Origin: JBMNKL01 sp050952225
GTDB taxonomy: Bacteria; Bacillota; Clostridia; Acetivibrionales; DTU013
DNA: 64,000 bases
Assembly (NCBI GenBank): GCA_050952225.1
Contig: JBMNKL010000003.1
Span: 620,001-684,000, forward strand
Direction of reading: 5' to 3'
The translations under genes were made by a program, and so were the position numbers. Within the stretch, counting starts at the first letter, position 1, and every line of letters begins with the position of its first letter. Below are positions 51,485 to 60,698 of the stretch, piece by piece. The notes beneath the pieces are model-generated. The model had not been told where the DNA came from. It made no database searches and was given only the letters and a program-made list of their open reading frames with translations.

Positions 51485-52606
51485 TTACAGCCTGGCCTGG
51501 TCTTTTTCTATATCTTTTCTCTCAAGAGATATCTCGTCGTAAGTGACAACTATATTCTTACCTATTTCCTTCGCATGATAAAGAGCCCGGTCAGCTTTTT
51601 CTATAACTTCCTTTATGTTCGCAGAATGCGTGGGATACTGGGCTACACCACAGCTTACGGTAACTCTCTGCCTTTTCTCCGGACCTCCTATGTAGATGCG
51701 TTGTTTTTCCAACTGCCTCCTGATCCTGTCCCCGACGCTTTTTGCGATAATGAGGTCCATATCCCTGATTAAAATCAAGAATTCCTCGCCGCCGTACCGT
51801 ACCGGGACATCCGTTTTTCTTACACATTGGCGTATAATATCCGCAAAAAGCATCAGCAGCTTGTCCCCGGAGGGATGGCCGTACGTATCATTGAAGGACT
51901 TGAAATTGTCAATGTCAAAAATCAGAACATTCAATACCGAGTCAATGCTTTTAACGAATTCAACTTCTTCCCTGACTTTCTGCTCCAGGTAGTGCCTGTT
52001 GGCAAGGCCTGTAAGCCTGTCGGTCCGCGCAAGCCTGAATTCTTTCTTGCGCATTTCGTCATACCTTTTCACCTCAAAACTAATCCTTGACAGCGCAAAT
52101 GCAGCCAACAGCATCAATATGCACCGTATGACAAGCGTGGAATACAAAATGCCGTCTTTATACACTTTATCAGAAACAATACAGACCACCGCATACATTA
52201 CCGCGCACGCAATCCCTGTATTCATGGCACTGGCAAGGTTTCCGTATATACCGCACAGACCGATTGTAAAAAACAGGAAAATAAATAAATCCGACTTGAT
52301 ACCGCCTGAAAATAAGACAAGCAGCAATAATACGAATATATCAGCGTAAGTGATGAGCCTGGCGTGCCTTCTCCCGCTGCGCAAAAACCAGGCTGTCGCC
52401 GCACCGTTATATACCGCCGCCACCGCAAGCGATTCCAGGACTGCGAATCCATGGGTGCCAAACCTGTCGCTTGTTATGCACAGCACTGCAGAAAACAAAA
52501 ACAGCAACCAGCGGTATACAAGCGCTAACGTAACACGCCGGCTTTCACGAATGCCTCTGCCGCTAAAAGCTTTTGGAGCGCTTTTATTGGTTGGTTTTGC
52601 ATCCAA
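51485..52606 (-). CDS. Membrane diguanylate cyclase (GGDEF)
   Basis: About 373 residues, TTG 52606 preferred (AGGGTGAG five to seven bases upstream). About five to six N-terminal helices, including YRWLLFLFSAVLCITSDRFG and SDLFIFLFFTIGLCGIYG, make a sensor module; the C-terminal GGDEF domain has DIDNFKSFNDTYGHPSGD and the active loop RYGGEEF. An intact inhibitory site RKTD lies five residues before GGEEF, so product inhibition is expected. Makes c-di-GMP from two GTP. No EAL domain. Converges on DUF2304. Confidence 0.93.
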   Translation of the reverse strand: MDAKPTNKSAPKAFSGRGIRESRRVTLALVYRWLLFLFSAVLCITSDRFGTHGFAVLESLAVAAVYNGAATAWFLRSGRRHARLITYADIFVLLLLVLFSGGIKSDLFIFLFFTIGLCGIYGNLASAMNTGIACAVMYAVVCIVSDKVYKDGILYSTLVIRCILMLLAAFALSRISFEVKRYDEMRKKEFRLARTDRLTGLANRHYLEQKVREEVEFVKSIDSVLNVLIFDIDNFKSFNDTYGHPSGDKLLMLFADIIRQCVRKTDVPVRYGGEEFLILIRDMDLIIAKSVGDRIRRQLEKQRIYIGGPEKRQRVTVSCGVAQYPTHSANIKEVIEKADRALYHAKEIGKNIVVTYDEISLERKDIEKDQARL

Positions 52607-52659
52607 TATGCTCACCCTGTAAGTCTTATTCCCAAGTTCGCTTACGGGAATAAAAGCAT

Positions 52660-52998
52660 TTATAGATCAACGCCTTCATAAGCGATCTGGTCGCCGGCAA
52701 AGCAAACTTTCACATGGCTGCGCCCGCCCGATACTGCCTCCATGTTTTCATCAGCCTTTATATATATATCGACATTTTTCCTAATATTGATGAATATCCT
52801 GTCAAAAATATCGCTTTGCATTATACGGATAATTGAATCGATATGCTCAAGTGGTGAGTGAGAAGTCTTGCTTTCGATTATAACGGGGATTTTAGCATTG
52901 CTGTCCGGGCTTAATATTTTTATATGGATGCTCCCGGGTTCAATACTATTATCGGTCGGGTACAACATATCTCTTTCGTAAAGAACTTCAAAATTCAT
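52660..52998 (-). CDS. Small uncharacterised protein (112 aa)
   Basis: Not recognised. Soluble, mixed alpha/beta, starting MNFEVLYERDMLYPTDNS after AGGAGGGGG; contains HIKILSPDSNAKIPVIIESK and ends QIAYEGVDL. No signal, cysteines or motifs. It follows the polA-coaE-transglycosylase genes by 64 nt and may be co-transcribed. Strong ribosome site argues for a real gene. Confidence 0.65.
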   Translation of the reverse strand: MNFEVLYERDMLYPTDNSIEPGSIHIKILSPDSNAKIPVIIESKTSHSPLEHIDSIIRIMQSDIFDRIFINIRKNVDIYIKADENMEAVSGGRSHVKVCFAGDQIAYEGVDL

Positions 52999-53062
52999 GT
53001 AAGCCCCCTCCTGTAATTAGATAATAATTAATTTCTCACGTTCCTATCAAATTAAAATACCA

Positions 53063-53629
53063 CTAAAATTCATTTTCGTAAAGTTTTTTATAAATACTAA
53101 AAGATTCCCTTACCTTTTTTACATAAGTTTTTGTCTCCCTGAAGGGAATAGCGTCCAGCGTCACCCCTGTCTTGCTGTACCTGCTGTCCGAAAGCCACCG
53201 CGAAACGTTGCCGCTGCCGGCGTTATACGCCGCAAGCGCTACGTCGATGTCCCCGAATTCCCTGTGCAGCATGGCCAGATACCAGCAGCCTATACGTATG
53301 TTTGTATCAGGGTCGAATAGTTTGTCATCGGAATAGTCCTTCAATTTAAGTTTTTCTGCAGCCCACTTCCCTGTTCCGGGCGTAATCTGCATCAGTCCCA
53401 TTGCGTTTTTAGGCGATACCGCCTCAGACCTGAACATGCTTTCAACTCTAATCACGGACATCACCAGAAGCGGGTCAAGATCATACATTTCAGAGTACTT
53501 CCCGACCAACTCCCGGTACCTCAGAGGGTACATTAACCTGCACCCATAATGAATCGCAAGTATAGACGCAACTAATATCGCCAATAAAAAAATAACAAGC
53601 AACTGTTTTCTTCTGTATTGCCTAGCCAA
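53063..53629 (-). CDS. Membrane-anchored lytic transglycosylase (SLT family)
   Basis: 188 residues from TTG 53629 (AGGGTGATAAA upstream). N-terminal anchor LVIFLLAILVASILAIHYG, then an SLT domain: catalytic Glu in IRVESMFRSEAVSP, GLMQITPGTG, NIRIGCWYLAML and VALAAYNAGSGNV. Cleaves murein with 1,6-anhydro product. The polA-coaE-slt order recurs in clostridia. Confidence 0.94.
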   Translation of the reverse strand: MARQYRRKQLLVIFLLAILVASILAIHYGCRLMYPLRYRELVGKYSEMYDLDPLLVMSVIRVESMFRSEAVSPKNAMGLMQITPGTGKWAAEKLKLKDYSDDKLFDPDTNIRIGCWYLAMLHREFGDIDVALAAYNAGSGNVSRWLSDSRYSKTGVTLDAIPFRETKTYVKKVRESFSIYKKLYENEF

Positions 53630-53638
53630 TTTATCACC

Positions 53639-54247
53639 CTATCGTTGCCATTCCTGCTTTTTTTGCAAAAACAGTCTTACCACCGTTTGTTCAAGCTCTT
53701 CCATGCTTTCGTTGTTATACAGGACTTCGTCGGCCAGCCTGATGTATTCCTCATCACTAAGCTGTGCGTCAATCCGTGCGGTTATCTCGTCATGTGAAAA
53801 CCCGCTTCTTTCCATTACGCGTTTTATCCTGGAATCCTTGTCAGCCACGACCACCCACACCTCGTCCACCAAGTCCAGAAACCCCTTCTCCACGGGAATG
53901 GGAGCATCAATTACGGTTATGGCAAATTTGCCTGACTTTTTTATAGATTCAACCGTCTCCTGTATTTTCTCCGATATATATTTATGCGTAATACTGTTGA
54001 GCGCATTCAGCTTTTCAGCATCGGCAAATGCCAGTGACGCAAGCTTTTCCCTGTCCAGTTCCCCGTTTTCTTTTATTATTTCATTTCCGAAGTAACCAGC
54101 CAGTTCTTCTATGGCCGTTCCTCCTGCCTGGGTCACATTTTTTGCCACGGCGTCAGCATCAATAACCGCAGCCCCAAGATCCTTCAGTATCCTTGAAACC
54201 GTGCTTTTCCCGCTGCCAATGCCTCCCGTCACTCCGATGATTTTCAT
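53639..54247 (-). CDS. coaE: Dephospho-CoA kinase
   Basis: About 202 residues from ATG 54247, AGGAGAAGG upstream. Last step of CoA synthesis. P-loop VTGGIGSGKSTVS, VIDADAVAKN and the conserved VIDAPIPVEKG and RMKRVMERSG-type lid (SRIKRVMERSG). Lies 31 nt after polA and ends 9 nt before the transglycosylase start. Confidence 0.96.
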   Translation of the reverse strand: MKIIGVTGGIGSGKSTVSRILKDLGAAVIDADAVAKNVTQAGGTAIEELAGYFGNEIIKENGELDREKLASLAFADAEKLNALNSITHKYISEKIQETVESIKKSGKFAITVIDAPIPVEKGFLDLVDEVWVVVADKDSRIKRVMERSGFSHDEITARIDAQLSDEEYIRLADEVLYNNESMEELEQTVVRLFLQKKQEWQR

Positions 54248-54278
54248 GGATTCACCTTCTCCTGTTTTACTGCCACTA

Positions 54279-56975
54279 TCATTTTGTTTCATACCACGTG
54301 GAACCTGTTTTTACCTCCGCCACCAGCGGCACTTTAAGGTTGACCGCATTCTGCATGCATTCGCGCAACATACATATAACTTGCTCTTTTTCACTTGCAT
54401 GGGTTTCTATTATCAGTTCGTCGTGCACCTGGAGAATCAGCCTGGATTTCATATTATGCTTTTTCAGCTCATAATATACCTTGACCATGGCAATTTTAAT
54501 TATATCCGCAGCGCTTCCCTGTATAGGCATGTTCATCGCGACCCGCTCCCCGAACGACCTGGTATTGTAATTGGAAGATTTCAGCTCAGGGAGGTATCTT
54601 CTCCTTTTAAAAATGGTTTCGACATAACCGTTTTGCCTGCCTCTTTCCACGGTATCGCGCATATAAGCTTTGACGCCCGGATACCTTTCGAGGTAATCAT
54701 CGATATACCTGCGGGCTTCCTTCCTTGTAATCCCCAAATCCTTTGCAAGGCCGAAATCGCTAATGCCATACACAATGCCGAAATTAACCGCCTTGGCCCT
54801 TGAACGGAGCAGCGGTGTCACCTGGTCCGCCGGCACATCGAAAACGCCCGACGCGGTAGCCGTATGAATATCCTCGTTGTTGAGGAAAGCTGCTATCATG
54901 TTCGTATCTCCCGATATATGGGCCAGTACTCTCAGTTCTATCTGAGAGTAATCGGCATCCGCCAGGAGGTACTCGTCATTTTCCGGTATGAAGACCTTCC
55001 TTATTTCCCTTCCCATCTCAAGCTTTACAGGTATATTCTGCAGATTCGGTTCCGTGCTGCTGATCCTGCCGGTAGCCGTAATGGTCTGGTTGAAGGTTGA
55101 ATGAATGCGCCCGGTAGCCGGATTTACCACATTTAGCAGTCCCTCGGCATATGTGGATTTCAGCTTGACCATCTGCCGGTATTCAAGTATCTTTGAAACG
55201 ATCTCATGCCTGGATGCAAGCTGTTCCAGCACTTCCGCATCGGTAGAGTAGCCTGTCTTGGTTTTTTTGAGGGGAGGAAGGCCAAGTTTTTCAAACAATA
55301 TCGTTCCGAGCTGTTTTGGCGAATTTATATTAAAGTATTCTCCTGCCAGGGCATATATTTCTTCCGTAATGGAATTGATCCTGTCATCCAGTTTTGACGA
55401 AAAACTGGCCAGTTCCTCGCAATTAACCTTAAAGCCGCGGTATTCCATATCGGCAAGCACTTCGACCAGCGGCATTTCGATTTCATAGCAAAGCATGTCC
55501 TGGCCGTTTTTGCCGATCATCTCTTTTATTACTCCTGCAAACTCCATCACCGTCCTGCTATGGCGTACGGCCGTCGAAGCTGCCAGATCGGCAGGCAAAT
55601 CGCAAAACGATGTAAACTCTCTTCCCTTTTTACACAATTCCTCGACCGACACAAAAGAATAGCCCAGGTATTCGCGCGAAAGCTCTGCAACGGTATATTG
55701 GCCGCGGGAAGCGTTTAATATGTAGGCACCAATCATGGTGTCAAAAACCGCGGCATTAAAAGAAATACCTCTCCATTTGAGGTATACTATCAGGTTTTTC
55801 AGGTCATGTCCTAAAACAGTAAACTCATTATCTGAAAACACCTGGCTGAAAAGCTGCAAAAACTGTTCCTCGCTTATACCTCCGCCAATCCTTATATATG
55901 TGTTCTTATCTCCCCATGAAACGGCAATCCCGGCCAGTTTCATCCCAAAATCACCGGTCCGGTCAATTAGCTGGTAAAATGCGGCCTCACCAGTCTCTTC
56001 CACCGATGCCGCGGTTTGAGCGAGAGTAATGGGATCGTCAATGATTTCAAAATGCAACTCCGATACATTGCCGCTTTGAGCAGAAGGCACATCGCCAAGG
56101 CCAAATTTATCAATCAGGCTTTTAAATTCAAGCCTGTTAAAAATCTCGTAAAGCCTTTCCCTGTCAAAATCGGAGCGTTCAAGCTCATCCAGCTTGCAAA
56201 GCTCGGGCATGTTCCTTTCTATCGTAGCCACGCGTTTGCTGAGAAACGCCAGTTCCATGTTTGATTCAAGCTTCTCCCGGAGGCTCTTTTTTTCAATACT
56301 CTCTATGTTTTCATAGACCCCTTCGAGGCTCCCGTATTCTTTTATAAGCTTAAATGCCGTTACTTTTCCGACTCCTGGGACACCCGGAATATTGTCGGAT
56401 TTGTCGCCCATCAATCCCTTTACATCAATTAACTGGAGAGGTGTAACGCCATACGCGGCAATAACCGCATTTGCGTCGTATTCCTCGGTCACCGTTCTCC
56501 CCGCCCTGGTAACAGGCAGCAAAACCCTTGTTTTATCCGATACAAGCTGCAACGAATCCCTGTCTCCCGTCACGATGACAACCTGCATGTTTCTTTCTTC
56601 CGCACACTTTGATATGGAGCCTATGATGTCATCTGCCTCAAAACCCTCCATTTCCAAGCGTTTTATATTCATCGCGTCGAGGATGTCCTTCACGTAAGGC
56701 AATTGTTCCGCCAATTCCCGGGGCATTTCCTTCCTGGTCGCCTTGTATTCCTCGAATTCCTTGTGCCTGAACGTCGGAGCTTTTAAATCGAATGCAACGC
56801 ACAGGTATTGGGGCTTTTCTTCTTCAAGGTACTTGTTCAGTATATTTAAGAAGCCATATATGGCATTTGTATGAAGGCCGTCGCTTGCAGACAGCATCTG
56901 CGCTCCCTGGAGCGCGTAAAAAGCCCTGTTTAGTATGCTGTTACCGTCAATGATCATTAATTTTCCTGTTTTCAT
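54279..56975 (-). CDS. polA: DNA polymerase I
   Basis: 898 residues, GGAGG before the ATG. N-terminal 5'-3' exonuclease domain (DGNSILNRAFYAL, VVIVTGDRDSLQLV, GVPGVGKVTAFKL), central 3'-5' exonuclease-like domain lacking the DxE and other acidic metal residues (LIDRTGDFGMKLAG), and polymerase motifs A (DADYSQIELR), B (RSRAKAVNFGIVYGIS) and C (QVHDELIIE). It should replicate and nick-translate without proofreading, as in Bacillus-type enzymes. Confidence 0.97.
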   Translation of the reverse strand: MKTGKLMIIDGNSILNRAFYALQGAQMLSASDGLHTNAIYGFLNILNKYLEEEKPQYLCVAFDLKAPTFRHKEFEEYKATRKEMPRELAEQLPYVKDILDAMNIKRLEMEGFEADDIIGSISKCAEERNMQVVIVTGDRDSLQLVSDKTRVLLPVTRAGRTVTEEYDANAVIAAYGVTPLQLIDVKGLMGDKSDNIPGVPGVGKVTAFKLIKEYGSLEGVYENIESIEKKSLREKLESNMELAFLSKRVATIERNMPELCKLDELERSDFDRERLYEIFNRLEFKSLIDKFGLGDVPSAQSGNVSELHFEIIDDPITLAQTAASVEETGEAAFYQLIDRTGDFGMKLAGIAVSWGDKNTYIRIGGGISEEQFLQLFSQVFSDNEFTVLGHDLKNLIVYLKWRGISFNAAVFDTMIGAYILNASRGQYTVAELSREYLGYSFVSVEELCKKGREFTSFCDLPADLAASTAVRHSRTVMEFAGVIKEMIGKNGQDMLCYEIEMPLVEVLADMEYRGFKVNCEELASFSSKLDDRINSITEEIYALAGEYFNINSPKQLGTILFEKLGLPPLKKTKTGYSTDAEVLEQLASRHEIVSKILEYRQMVKLKSTYAEGLLNVVNPATGRIHSTFNQTITATGRISSTEPNLQNIPVKLEMGREIRKVFIPENDEYLLADADYSQIELRVLAHISGDTNMIAAFLNNEDIHTATASGVFDVPADQVTPLLRSRAKAVNFGIVYGISDFGLAKDLGITRKEARRYIDDYLERYPGVKAYMRDTVERGRQNGYVETIFKRRRYLPELKSSNYNTRSFGERVAMNMPIQGSAADIIKIAMVKVYYELKKHNMKSRLILQVHDELIIETHASEKEQVICMLRECMQNAVNLKVPLVAEVKTGSTWYETK

Positions 56976-57003
56976 ATGGCACCTCCGACCAGTATATTCT
57001 ACA

Positions 57004-57035
57004 CAAAAAATCTCTCACCGTAAAGGCAGAGAGAT
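57004..57035 (-). terminator. Terminator after the anti-sigma factor gene
   Basis: Minus strand ATCTCTC / GAGAGAT stem with 12-nt loop followed by TTTTTTG. Confidence 0.8.
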
Positions 57036-57079
57036 ATATAAAGAAGTATTTATGGAGATATATCTTAAATATGAAGTGC

Positions 57080-58210
57080 TCACTTATTGTTAATATTAAC
57101 CGTAACAGTTACATAATCCGAGCCCAGCCTTATACTTTCTATCTGTCCGTCCACAATCTCTTTCTCTTTCCTAAGCTCGTCAATTTCCGAACTCCCGGCA
57201 CTATTTCCTTTTTGCAGTTCCCATATGCTGTTGTCGATCCGCGCCGATTCGTTGATTAATTCATTCAGCGTATCCGTCAGATCTTCCGTTACCAATGCGC
57301 TAATCCGTACATTCGCCTCGCCGAATAATCCGCTGACAGCCTCGACGAATGCATCATAATTCATGCTTGGGAAAACAAACTTCATTTGCGCGGCTGCATC
57401 ATCGCCGATACCCATCTCCGTTTCCAGGGAAAATCCTGCAACCGCCGACTCTGAAAACCTAAAGCCGGCAACACCGGCTTCTTTATCGCCGGCGAAAGCT
57501 TCTTCGCCGCTGTTTTCAAAAGCCAGTCTCCTGACTGTGTCAGCCGATGCCCGGGGATCTTCTACTAATATCGTTATTGTCGATGTCCTGTTAACGGCAA
57601 TCTCCTCTTCAGTCATTCCGGGTGCTATGGCCTGAGTCCTTTCCCTGTCGGATATCGCTGCCGAACGGCCGTTATTAGGGCTTTCGGCCCCGTTAACTGC
57701 GTAATTCTTTATGCTTTTGGCGGAATATGCCTTACCGTCCGCCTGTATGTCGTATTGATGCTCTTCAACAGCCGCAGACATCGTGCTTTCAGCAGGAGCC
57801 GCATCCATCGTGACGCCGTACTGTTCACTGCTTTTTGCCGTCATCTTTGGAGAACGCAAGCTTAACCTTAAAATACCACCTATCATGAATACCAGGAGGA
57901 TGCCGGCTGCAATGGAAGCATATGTCCTGATTGAGAAAAGCGTTTTACTTCGGCGACCAAACTTTATTAATTTATTCCGGCTGCTTGCAACCGCAAGAAG
58001 CTTTTCATGCAGTTCCGCTTTGAACCCGGACGGCAGCTCAAGCTGCGGAAGTTCGTTGCAGAGCCTGGTTATTCTTTTCATCTCTTCAAGTTCTCTTCTG
58101 CAATCCCTGCAATCCCGGATATGTTCCTCAAAGGACCGCCTTTCATCCGCGTCAAGCACGTTATCTATATAAGCGCATATGTTTTCTCTTGTATCAAAAC
58201 AGCTTGCCAT
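57080..58210 (-). CDS. Transmembrane anti-sigma factor with zinc finger and DUF4349-like domain
   Basis: 376 residues from ATG 58210 (GGAGGG upstream). N-terminal zf-HC2 anti-sigma zinc motif HIRDCRDCRREL, one membrane span (IAAGILLVFMIGGILRL) and an extracellular region ending in a DUF4349-type domain with coiled coil (SARIDNSIWELQKGNSAGS). Binds and inhibits the ECF sigma factor encoded 19 nt upstream until an envelope signal frees it, by analogy with RsiW. Confidence 0.9.
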   Translation of the reverse strand: MASCFDTRENICAYIDNVLDADERRSFEEHIRDCRDCRRELEEMKRITRLCNELPQLELPSGFKAELHEKLLAVASSRNKLIKFGRRSKTLFSIRTYASIAAGILLVFMIGGILRLSLRSPKMTAKSSEQYGVTMDAAPAESTMSAAVEEHQYDIQADGKAYSAKSIKNYAVNGAESPNNGRSAAISDRERTQAIAPGMTEEEIAVNRTSTITILVEDPRASADTVRRLAFENSGEEAFAGDKEAGVAGFRFSESAVAGFSLETEMGIGDDAAAQMKFVFPSMNYDAFVEAVSGLFGEANVRISALVTEDLTDTLNELINESARIDNSIWELQKGNSAGSSEIDELRKEKEIVDGQIESIRLGSDYVTVTVNINNK

Positions 58211-58229
58211 CTCCAACCCTCCTTTCACG

Positions 58230-58826
58230 TTAATTGACGTAATCCTCATTTAAAAGTTCCAGCTTGGAAGATAATACTTTTTTTAACGCCTGTCTTGCCC
58301 TGCTTATTCTCGATTTTACGGTTCCGTCCGGGCAATCCAGCACCTGTGCTATTTCACCATAACTGAGCCCCTGGATGTCCCTTAACGTTATTACAATCCT
58401 CTGTTCCTCGGGAAGCTTGTCAATCGCGTTTTTAACAAGGCTTCGCAATTCTTCCCTTTCAAAAACCTCGTCCGGCCCGGGATCTTCGTTCACTACCTGG
58501 CGTTTTAAATGCCCGTCGTCCACCTGGACCTCTTCGTCAAGGGAATACTCTTTCTTGTTTTTCCTTCTTCTGATTTCATCAAGGCAGACATTCGTGGTAA
58601 TCCTGTAAATCCACGTGGAAAATGACGACTGCTCCTTGAAGCCGCCAATTGATTTGAATATCCTTATCAACGCTTCTTGTGCCAAATCGGCAGCGTCATC
58701 GTAATTGCCAATGATTCTGTAAGCATAGTTGAATATTTTTTTCTGATATGCTTCTATTAACTCTTCAAAAGCCTCAACATCACCAGCCTTTGATTTGCTA
58801 ATAAGAAGCTTCTCATGCTGGCTCAA
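58230..58826 (-). CDS. ECF RNA polymerase sigma factor (SigW-like)
   Basis: About 198 residues from TTG 58826, seven bases after AGGGGG; a longer frame to 58874 is less likely. Sigma region 2 (FNYAYRIIGNYDDAADLAQEA, STWIYRITTNVCLDEIRRR) and region 4 (LPEEQRIVITLRDIQGLSYGEIAQVL, GTVKSRISRARQ). Partner of the zinc-finger anti-sigma factor that follows. Confidence 0.94.
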   Translation of the reverse strand: MSQHEKLLISKSKAGDVEAFEELIEAYQKKIFNYAYRIIGNYDDAADLAQEALIRIFKSIGGFKEQSSFSTWIYRITTNVCLDEIRRRKNKKEYSLDEEVQVDDGHLKRQVVNEDPGPDEVFEREELRSLVKNAIDKLPEEQRIVITLRDIQGLSYGEIAQVLDCPDGTVKSRISRARQALKKVLSSKLELLNEDYVN

Positions 58827-58881
58827 ATACGATACCCCCTGCCATTCCATGAAGCGTTTATATAGGAAATACACTATTAAG

Positions 58882-58910
58882 ATTATACATTATTAATCCG
58901 GCATAAACAA
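58882..58910 (-). promoter_or_regulatory. Promoter of the sigma/anti-sigma operon
   Basis: Minus strand TTGTTT (58905-58910), 17-nt spacer, TATAAT (58882-58887). Not an obvious ECF-type AAC/CGT promoter, so the operon may not be purely autoregulated. Confidence 0.5.
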
Positions 58911-59002
58911 TATAACGAACTGCGAACCGGGGTGGAACCGGGCAGGAACTGAGGGCCGCAGGAGTTGGAGTCAGCAGGAACCGGGGTCAGACTTGGGTCA
59001 AC

Positions 59003-59076
59003 GGGGTCAGGCTTAAATTATTTCCTTACGTATCTGCGTCCGCATAAAAATAAGTAAATAATTCAAGCCTGACCCC
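59003..59076. repeat. REP-like palindromic element next to truncated murA
   Basis: Arms of 26 bp starting ggggtcaggctt (59003-59028) and ending aagcctgacccc (59051-59076) match at 24 positions around a 22-nt loop. The GGGGTCAGGCTT end is typical of repeats mobilised by IS200-like Y1 (RAYT) transposases. A partial extra copy of the end (ggggtcagacttgggtc) lies at 58983-58999. No transposase is present. Confidence 0.7.
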
Positions 59077-59099
59077 ATTAACACCATTGACTTAAGTGC

Positions 59100-59459
59100 C
59101 TAAACGGTAACGCACCCACCCGGGTGGCTAATAGTCACTTTGCCGCATCTTGCCAGCATCGGCCCAAGGAATATTATGGATGAGCGCATCTCGGCTGCCA
59201 GTTCCACCGGTATAAAGGTTTTATTAATAGCAGACGAATTCACGGTTATAACGTCGCCTTCCATATACGCACTGCAGCCTAACTTTTTTAATATCTCTAT
59301 CATTACCTCCACGTCGCGCAATTTGGGACAGTTTTTTATGATACTTTCCCCGCCGTTAAGCAAAGATGCGGCCAATATAGGCAAAACAGCATTTTTGGAG
59401 CCCTCTATCGCAATTTCGCCCTTTAGCCTGGCGCCTCCCGCAACTACCAACTTGCTCAT
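59100..59459 (-). pseudogene. murA: murA (UDP-GlcNAc enolpyruvyl transferase), truncated after about 115 residues
   Basis: From ATG 59459 (GAGGTG upstream) the N-terminal quarter of MurA is intact: KLVVAGGARLKGEIAIEGSK and AEMRSSIIFLGPMLARCG. Homology stops exactly at HPGGC, the catalytic-cysteine segment, after which three codons lead to TAG. The remaining two thirds are gone. The break lies 25-40 bases from a REP-like palindrome. Firmicutes usually have a second MurA, so loss is tolerable. Follows ftsW by 48 nt. Confidence 0.85.
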
Positions 59460-59507
59460 AAAAACACCTCGCACCAATTTATTTTATGCGGGGAAAATAC
59501 AATGTGT

Positions 59508-60617
59508 TCAGATTCTTTCGTACTTGGAATAGCGCGATATGTTCAGCAGTATGCCTACTTCGAACATGAAAAGAACAAGAGAAGTGCCCCCGGAACTGAA
59601 AAAGGGCAACGATACGCCTGTCGGCGGAACAGTATTAGTTACAACCGCAACATTGAAAAGGCTTTGCACCGCAATCAGCGCCGTTATACCGGTCGCCAGG
59701 AGGCTGCCGTACGTATCAGGTGCATGAACTGCTATTTTGATACCTCTCCAGATAAAAACCAGGTAAAGCAGAAGCACCGTCATCACACCGACAAATCCGA
59801 GTTCCTCGGCTAGTATGGCAAAAATATAATCGTTATGCGGTTCGGAAACATAAAGGAATTTTTGCAGACTTTGTCCCAGCCCACGCCCGAAAAGCCCGCC
59901 GGATCCGATCGCATAAAGCGATTGTATTGTCTGCCATCCTTCATCTTTCGGATAACTCCAGGGGTGAATAAAAGAATTGATACGAAGTGTCATATAGTCG
60001 GTAAACATGATCACTGCCGCAAGACCTGCGCATACAGGAGCTGCCAGAGCCATAAAATGCCTTATTTTCGCTCCTGCGGCAAACAAAATGATCATAGCCA
60101 GCGACAGCATTATAATAGTTGCGCTAAGGTGCGGCTCCCGCAGCAACAGCAGCGAAATAATACCTATGACAAAAAGGTAGGGCAAAAGGTCTCTGAAAAA
60201 AGAATCCAATGGCTTTTTTCGCTTCGACAGGAAATACGAATAAAATATTATGATAGCCAGCTTCGCAAGCTCTGAAGGCTGAAACTGGAAAGAGCTTACG
60301 TAAATCCACCTCCGGGAGCCGTTAATCTCCACCCCGATACCTGGCACCAGCACCAGTACCAACAGCAAAATGGAGAAACCCATCAATGCAATCGCTATTT
60401 TCCTGCCATACTTGTGATAATCGTAATTTGCCGCCACCATCATCAGCACCATGCCAAGCACAGCAAATCTCAACTGCTTCTTTATAAAAAAGTATATGTC
60501 ATTGTATTTCTTTTCAGCTATCGGCGCGCTTGCGCTGAAAACCATGATCAGGCCCAATGAAAGAAGCATCAGAACTATTATAAACAGCAGGAAATCAAAC
60601 GGTTTTTTATCTTTCAT
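59508..60617 (-). CDS. FtsW/SpoVE-type lipid II polymerase (SEDS family)
   Basis: 369 residues from ATG 60617 after GGAGGTGC. About ten membrane helices of the SEDS family, with SFQFQPSELAKL, SYPKDEGWQTIQSLYAIGSGGLFGRGLG and TNTVPPTGVSLPFFSSGGTS, the FtsW/SpoVE signature rather than RodA. Polymerises lipid II at the septum or in cortex. It sits where ftsW/spoVE is found in the murein cluster, but directly after mraY, with murD missing between them. Confidence 0.92.
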   Translation of the reverse strand: MKDKKPFDFLLFIIVLMLLSLGLIMVFSASAPIAEKKYNDIYFFIKKQLRFAVLGMVLMMVAANYDYHKYGRKIAIALMGFSILLLVLVLVPGIGVEINGSRRWIYVSSFQFQPSELAKLAIIIFYSYFLSKRKKPLDSFFRDLLPYLFVIGIISLLLLREPHLSATIIMLSLAMIILFAAGAKIRHFMALAAPVCAGLAAVIMFTDYMTLRINSFIHPWSYPKDEGWQTIQSLYAIGSGGLFGRGLGQSLQKFLYVSEPHNDYIFAILAEELGFVGVMTVLLLYLVFIWRGIKIAVHAPDTYGSLLATGITALIAVQSLFNVAVVTNTVPPTGVSLPFFSSGGTSLVLFMFEVGILLNISRYSKYERI

Positions 60618-60698
60618 TAAGCACCTCCGGAGTTTAGTACTAACATGTTCAATAAAGCTGACGCACCGTTCCCGCGACAAAAGCGGCCGGGTGCCTGG

